DNA from: Pseudomonas sp. ANT_H4
GTDB lineage: Bacteria; Pseudomonadota; Gammaproteobacteria; Pseudomonadales; Pseudomonadaceae
Length of the DNA: 64,000 nucleotides
Direction: 5' to 3'
Assembly (NCBI RefSeq): GCF_008369295.1
Contig: NZ_VOBG01000006.1
Span: 1 to 64,000 of the forward strand
Shown: piece by piece, positions 61,311-64,000 of the stretch
Layout: each line of letters begins with the position of its first letter
Position numbering within the stretch: the first letter of the stretch is position 1
The notes under the pieces: generated by a model
What the model was told of the DNA's origin: nothing
What the model saw: the letters and a program-made list of their open reading frames with translations, nothing else
Databases searched by the model: none
Position numbers and translations under genes: made by a program

Positions 61311-61715
61311 ATGACCGCCATCGCTCGTATCACCCTGCTCAGCCTGGTTCTGGGGTTGAGCGCTTGCGCGGTTCATCGGCCTCCCGCGCCTACCGGCCCG
61401 ACCATCCCGCCGTCGGGGCCGTCGACCCAGCCGGGCACTAAATCTGGTACCAAACCTTCCGGGCCAGTAATTGCACCGCCCAAGGCGCCGCCGAGCACGT
61501 CCGCGACCTTCGCGCCGCCGCCTGGGGCTGCGAGCCATTGGGACGGGAAGATGCAGGTATATGTGCTGGAAGAGCAGTCAGATACGTTCTACCGCCAGCG
61601 CACCTACTACCGCTGGAGCAACGGCTGGAGCCGCTCTATCAGCCCGAACGGGCCTTGGGAAGAGACCGATATCCACGGCGTGCCGCCGGGGTTGAGCAAG
61701 CAATACGCACAATGA
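61311..61715 (+). CDS. Small proline-rich lipoprotein of unknown function
   Basis: A 134-residue protein with a lipoprotein signal ending in LSAC (Cys19 lipidated). A Pro/Thr/Ser-rich spacer of about 50 residues follows. A short C-terminal domain (WDGKMQVYVLEEQSDTFYRQRTYYRWSNGWSRSISPNGPWEETDIHGVPPGLSKQY) resembles the YXXWXXG-type domains of small envelope lipoproteins. I do not recognise a named family. It lies 16 nt after ccmI and could be co-transcribed. A terminator follows. Confidence 0.8.
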   Translation: MTAIARITLLSLVLGLSACAVHRPPAPTGPTIPPSGPSTQPGTKSGTKPSGPVIAPPKAPPSTSATFAPPPGAASHWDGKMQVYVLEEQSDTFYRQRTYYRWSNGWSRSISPNGPWEETDIHGVPPGLSKQYAQ

Positions 61716-61747
61716 AAAAAGGCGACCTTCGGGTCGCCTTTTTCATT
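61711..61747. terminator. Terminator after the ccm operon and lipoprotein gene
   Basis: GGCGACC-TTCG-GGTCGCC (61721-61738) extended by AATGAAAAAA and TTTTTCATT arms. Strong, and could work in both directions. Confidence 0.92.
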
Positions 61748-61847
61748 ACTGGCTGGAGTGCAACCTGATGATGGGCAAATCCCTCGCCACACGTTCCTGG
61801 CTCCCCATCCCAACCTTTCATCAAACCTTAACCAAACCGTTTCACCC

Positions 61848-61876
61848 CCGTCATGTGCAAGTCATAGGCCTGACAC
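61848..61876 (+). promoter_or_regulatory. Pho box-like triple direct repeat upstream of phnC
   Basis: Three heptamers at an 11-nt period: CCGTCAT (61848), AAGTCAT (61859) and CTGACAC (61870), against the PhoB heptamer CTGTCAT (6/7, 5/7 and 5/7). They lie 70-98 nt before phnC. PhoB-dependent induction under phosphate limitation is the likely reading. Confidence 0.6.
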
Positions 61877-61945
61877 ACCCCGCGCTTACTGTCGTTTGAA
61901 CTCAAATACAGCCACGGATGGCTGTTCAACCAGACAGAGAAGCCC

Positions 61946-62779
61946 ATGACTACAGCTATCCATGTCGATCATCTGAACAAGACCTTTGCGAAGAAGTCCG
62001 CATTGGTCGACCTCGAACTCACCATCGCATCCGGTGAGATGGTCGCGCTGATTGGCGCTTCCGGTTCCGGCAAGTCCACGTTGTTGCGCCACCTCGCGGG
62101 CCTGGCCTGTTGCGACAAGAGCAACGGCGGCAGCATCAAGGTGCTGGGCCGGGAAGTGCAGGCCAGCGGGCGATTGAATGGCAAGGTGCGGCGGTTGCGG
62201 GCTGATATCGGCTATATCTTCCAGCAGTTCAACCTGGTCAACCGCCTGAGCGTGCTGGACAACGTGCTGCTCGGTTGCCTGGGCCGCATGCCGCGCTGGC
62301 GAGGCAACCTCGGCTTGTTCAATGCCGAGGAAAAACAGTTCGCCATGGAATCCCTGGCCCGCGTCGGCCTGGCCGACCTGGCCGCTCAGCGCGCCTCCAC
62401 CCTGTCCGGCGGCCAGCAGCAGCGTGTGGCGATTGCCCGTGCATTGACCCAGCGTGCCGAAGTGATCCTCGCCGACGAACCCATCGCCTCTCTCGACCCG
62501 GAGTCAGCGCGTAAGGTCATGGAGATTCTCGCCGATATCAACCGCCGCGACGGCAAGACCGTAGTGGTGACCCTGCATCAAGTCGATTACGCCATGCGTT
62601 ATTGCCCGCGAGCCGTGGCGCTCAAGGGCGGGCGGGTTCATTTCGATGGGCAAGCCTCGCAGATGAGCAGCCAGTTCCTCAATGATTTGTACGGTGCCGA
62701 CGTCGACACCAGCCTGATGTTTTCCGACCAGTCCCGCCGCACCGAGATCACGCCTCGGCTGGCGCTGGCGCGCGCTTGA
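61946..62779 (+). CDS. phnC: Phosphonate ABC transporter ATP-binding protein PhnC
   Basis: A 277-residue ATPase. Walker A is GASGSGKST (37-45), the Q-loop is [26 protein letters not shown], the signature is [15 protein letters not shown], Walker B is [13 protein letters not shown], and the switch is VTLHQVDYA. The block around [12 protein letters not shown]...[10 protein letters not shown] is typical of PhnC. It energises phosphonate (or 2-aminoethylphosphonate) uptake with PhnD and PhnE. First gene of the operon. Confidence 0.95.
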   Translation: MTTAIHVDHLNKTFAKKSALVDLELTIASGEMVALIGASGSGKSTLLRHLAGLACCDKSNGGSIKVLGREVQASGRLNGKVRRLRADIGYIFQQFNLVNRLSVLDNVLLGCLGRMPRWRGNLGLFNAEEKQFAMESLARVGLADLAAQRASTLSGGQQQRVAIARALTQRAEVILADEPIASLDPESARKVMEILADINRRDGKTVVVTLHQVDYAMRYCPRAVALKGGRVHFDGQASQMSSQFLNDLYGADVDTSLMFSDQSRRTEITPRLALARA

Positions 62780-62811
62780 AAGCCCATCCACGACCCACAG
62801 GAATCCCTTCC

Positions 62812-63813
62812 ATGTTGAACCGCATCGGCCACGTGTTTCTGTCCGCCGTCTTGTTGGCAAGTGTCGCGATGGGCAATGCCCAGGCGGCCGACAAAGCCAT
62901 CAACTTCGGCATCATGTCCACTGAGTCTTCGCAAAACCTCAAGAGCATCTGGCAGCCGTTTCTGGATGACATGCACAAGAAGACCGGCCTGACCATCAAC
63001 GCCACCTTCGCCTCCGACTACGCCGGCCTGATCCAGGGCATGCGCTTCAACAAGGTCGACGTCGCCTGGCTGGGCAACAAGGCCGCCATGGAAGCGGTGG
63101 ACCGCTCCAACGGCGAGATCTTCGCCCAGACCGCCGCCGCCGACGGTGCCGCCGGTTACTGGAGTGTGCTGATCGTGCGCAAGGACAGCCCGATCAACTC
63201 TGTGGAAGACATGCTCAAGAATGCGAAGAACCTGACCTTCGGCAACGGTGATCCGAACTCCACCTCGGGCTATCTGGTGCCGGGCTACTACGTGTTCGCC
63301 AAGAACCACGTCGACGCCGCTACTGCCTTCAAACGCACCCTCAACTCCAGCCATGAGGTCAACGCCTTGAGCGTTGCCAAGGGGCAGTTGGACGTTGCCA
63401 CCTTCAACACCGAGAGCTGGGGCCGCCTGGAAGCAACCCAGCCGGACAAGGCCGCGCTGCTCAAGGTGATCTGGAAGTCGCCGCTGATCCCTGCCGACCC
63501 GCTGGTGTGGAGCAAGGCGTTGACCGACAGCGAGAGAACCAAGATCCGCGACTTCATCTTCAACTACGGCGACACCGATGAAGAGAAGGTCGTGCTGAAG
63601 AATATGCAACTGGGCAAGTTTCTTGCCTCCAGCGATGACCAACTGTTGCCGATCCGCCAGCTGGAACTGTTCAAACAACGCACCACCATCACCGCCGATA
63701 CCAAGCTGGAAGCCGCCGACAAGGCCAAGAAACTCGCCGATATCGACGCCGACCTTGCCAAGTTGCAGCAGCGCATTACCGAGTTGGACAAGAAGACCGC
63801 AGCCAACGGCTGA
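62812..63813 (+). CDS. phnD: Phosphonate ABC transporter periplasmic binding protein PhnD
   Basis: A 333-residue binding protein with a signal peptide (IGHVFLSAVLLASVAMGNAQA) and the PhnD fold: INFGIMSTESSQNLKSIWQPFLDDM, FNKVDVAWLGNKAAMEAVDRS, GDPNSTSGYLVPGYYVFAKN. The C-terminus ends in a Lys/Asp-rich helix (EAADKAKKLADIDADLAKLQQRITELDKK). The ATG at 62812 has AGGAAT upstream. It follows phnC by 32 nt. Confidence 0.95.
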   Translation: MLNRIGHVFLSAVLLASVAMGNAQAADKAINFGIMSTESSQNLKSIWQPFLDDMHKKTGLTINATFASDYAGLIQGMRFNKVDVAWLGNKAAMEAVDRSNGEIFAQTAAADGAAGYWSVLIVRKDSPINSVEDMLKNAKNLTFGNGDPNSTSGYLVPGYYVFAKNHVDAATAFKRTLNSSHEVNALSVAKGQLDVATFNTESWGRLEATQPDKAALLKVIWKSPLIPADPLVWSKALTDSERTKIRDFIFNYGDTDEEKVVLKNMQLGKFLASSDDQLLPIRQLELFKQRTTITADTKLEAADKAKKLADIDADLAKLQQRITELDKKTAANG

Positions 63814-63819
63814 TCCCCT

Positions 63820-63847
63820 GGCGCGGCGCAAAAAAAAACGCCGCGCC
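63820..63847 (+). other. Strong hairpin with poly(A) loop between phnD and phnE
   Basis: GGCGCGGCG (63820-63828) pairs perfectly with CGCCGCGCC (63839-63847) around a loop of C plus nine A. No T-run follows. Such intercistronic stems often protect the binding-protein mRNA and lower expression of the permease. Confidence 0.75.
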
Positions 63848-63865
63848 TCCTTCTGAGAGAGACCC

Positions 63866-64000
63866 ATGACCACTCTGCACGCTGAAGCTGTCGGCAAGCG
63901 CACCTGGCCCCAGTACCTCGGTTGGGGCTTGTTCCTGATCGTGCTGGCCTGGGCCTGGCGCGGCGCCGAAATGAACCCGCTGGCGCTGTACCGCGATTCC
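63866..64000 (+). CDS. phnE: Phosphonate ABC transporter permease PhnE, N-terminal part (runs off the right edge)
   Basis: The ATG at 63866 is preceded by GAGAGAGA. Only 45 codons are inside the window (MTTLHAEAVGKRTWPQYLGW..., then a TM, LFLIVLAWAWRGAEMNPLALYRDS). Position after phnCD and the start of a membrane helix near the N-terminus fit PhnE. The rest is outside. Confidence 0.85.
   Translation, partial: MTTLHAEAVGKRTWPQYLGWGLFLIVLAWAWRGAEMNPLALYRDS

Noticed and set aside
1-64000. CRISPR arrays, tRNA or rRNA genes, IS elements, prophage, attachment sites
   Set aside because: I saw no regular spacer-repeat array, cloverleaf, rRNA signature, transposase or integrase. The repeats present are REP/REPIN elements.

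Overview
The window is chromosomal DNA of a Pseudomonas, most likely the P. fluorescens group. It holds the main polar-flagellum and chemotaxis locus in the gene order known from pseudomonads. It also carries REP/REPIN elements of the type common in that group, GC-rich coding sequence, and a regulatory set (FleQ, FleSR, FleN, FlhF, FliA, HsbA-HsbR-HptB, MotCD) that together is characteristic of Pseudomonas. Species assignment is inference.

Layout. 1-2689 (minus): the 5' part of an Rhs/YD-repeat polymorphic-toxin gene running off the left edge. 3049-11489: flgFGHIJKL (proximal and distal rod, L and P rings, rod cap/muramidase, hook-filament junction). 11800-12729: a lone FabH-like condensing enzyme where related strains carry a flagellin glycosylation island. 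13205-17701: fliC, flaG, fliD, fliS and a fliT-like gene. 17873-22059: fleQ and fleSR. 22205-27927: fliEFGHIJ. 28017-30422: hsbA-hsbR-hptB. 30519-37412: fliK, fliLMNOPQR, flhB. 37730-42878: flhA, flhF, fleN, fliA. 43035-51939: cheY, cheZ, cheA, cheB, motC, motD, a ParA-type ATPase, a ParP-like CheW protein, cheW and a DUF2802 gene. 52253-54156 (minus): a second FliK-like gene with flhX, a stand-alone FlhB C-domain. 54354-61294: ccmABCDEFGHI for cytochrome c maturation. 61311-61715: a small lipoprotein. 61946-64000: phnC, phnD and the start of phnE (phosphonate ABC uptake) behind a likely Pho box.

Regulation read from the DNA. Six good sigma-54 -24/-12 elements (GG-N10-GC) precede flgF, fleS, fliE, fliK, fliL and flhA, and a weaker one precedes fliD. 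The distance from the -12 GC to the start codon is 51-67 nt throughout. FliA-type promoters precede fliC and the parP-like gene. Two more lie inside upstream genes: in the 3' part of flgJ (for flgKL) and in the 3' end of cheZ (for cheAB-motCD). This fits the FleQ > FleSR > FliA hierarchy known for Pseudomonas.

Most unusual content. (1) The CheA linker has no room for an ordinary P2 domain and instead carries four short acidic-hydrophobic repeats that resemble the CheY-docking peptides of FliM and CheZ. (2) The flagellin has three tandem surface units, one interrupted by a proline-rich insert. FlgL has a duplicated surface domain, with its own proline-rich linker, that is shared with FlgK. (3) FlhX begins essentially at the position where FlhB autocleaves, and is translationally coupled to a second FliK. 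(4) A FabH-like gene sits alone at the glycosylation-island position. No CRISPR array, tRNA, rRNA, IS element or prophage was seen.
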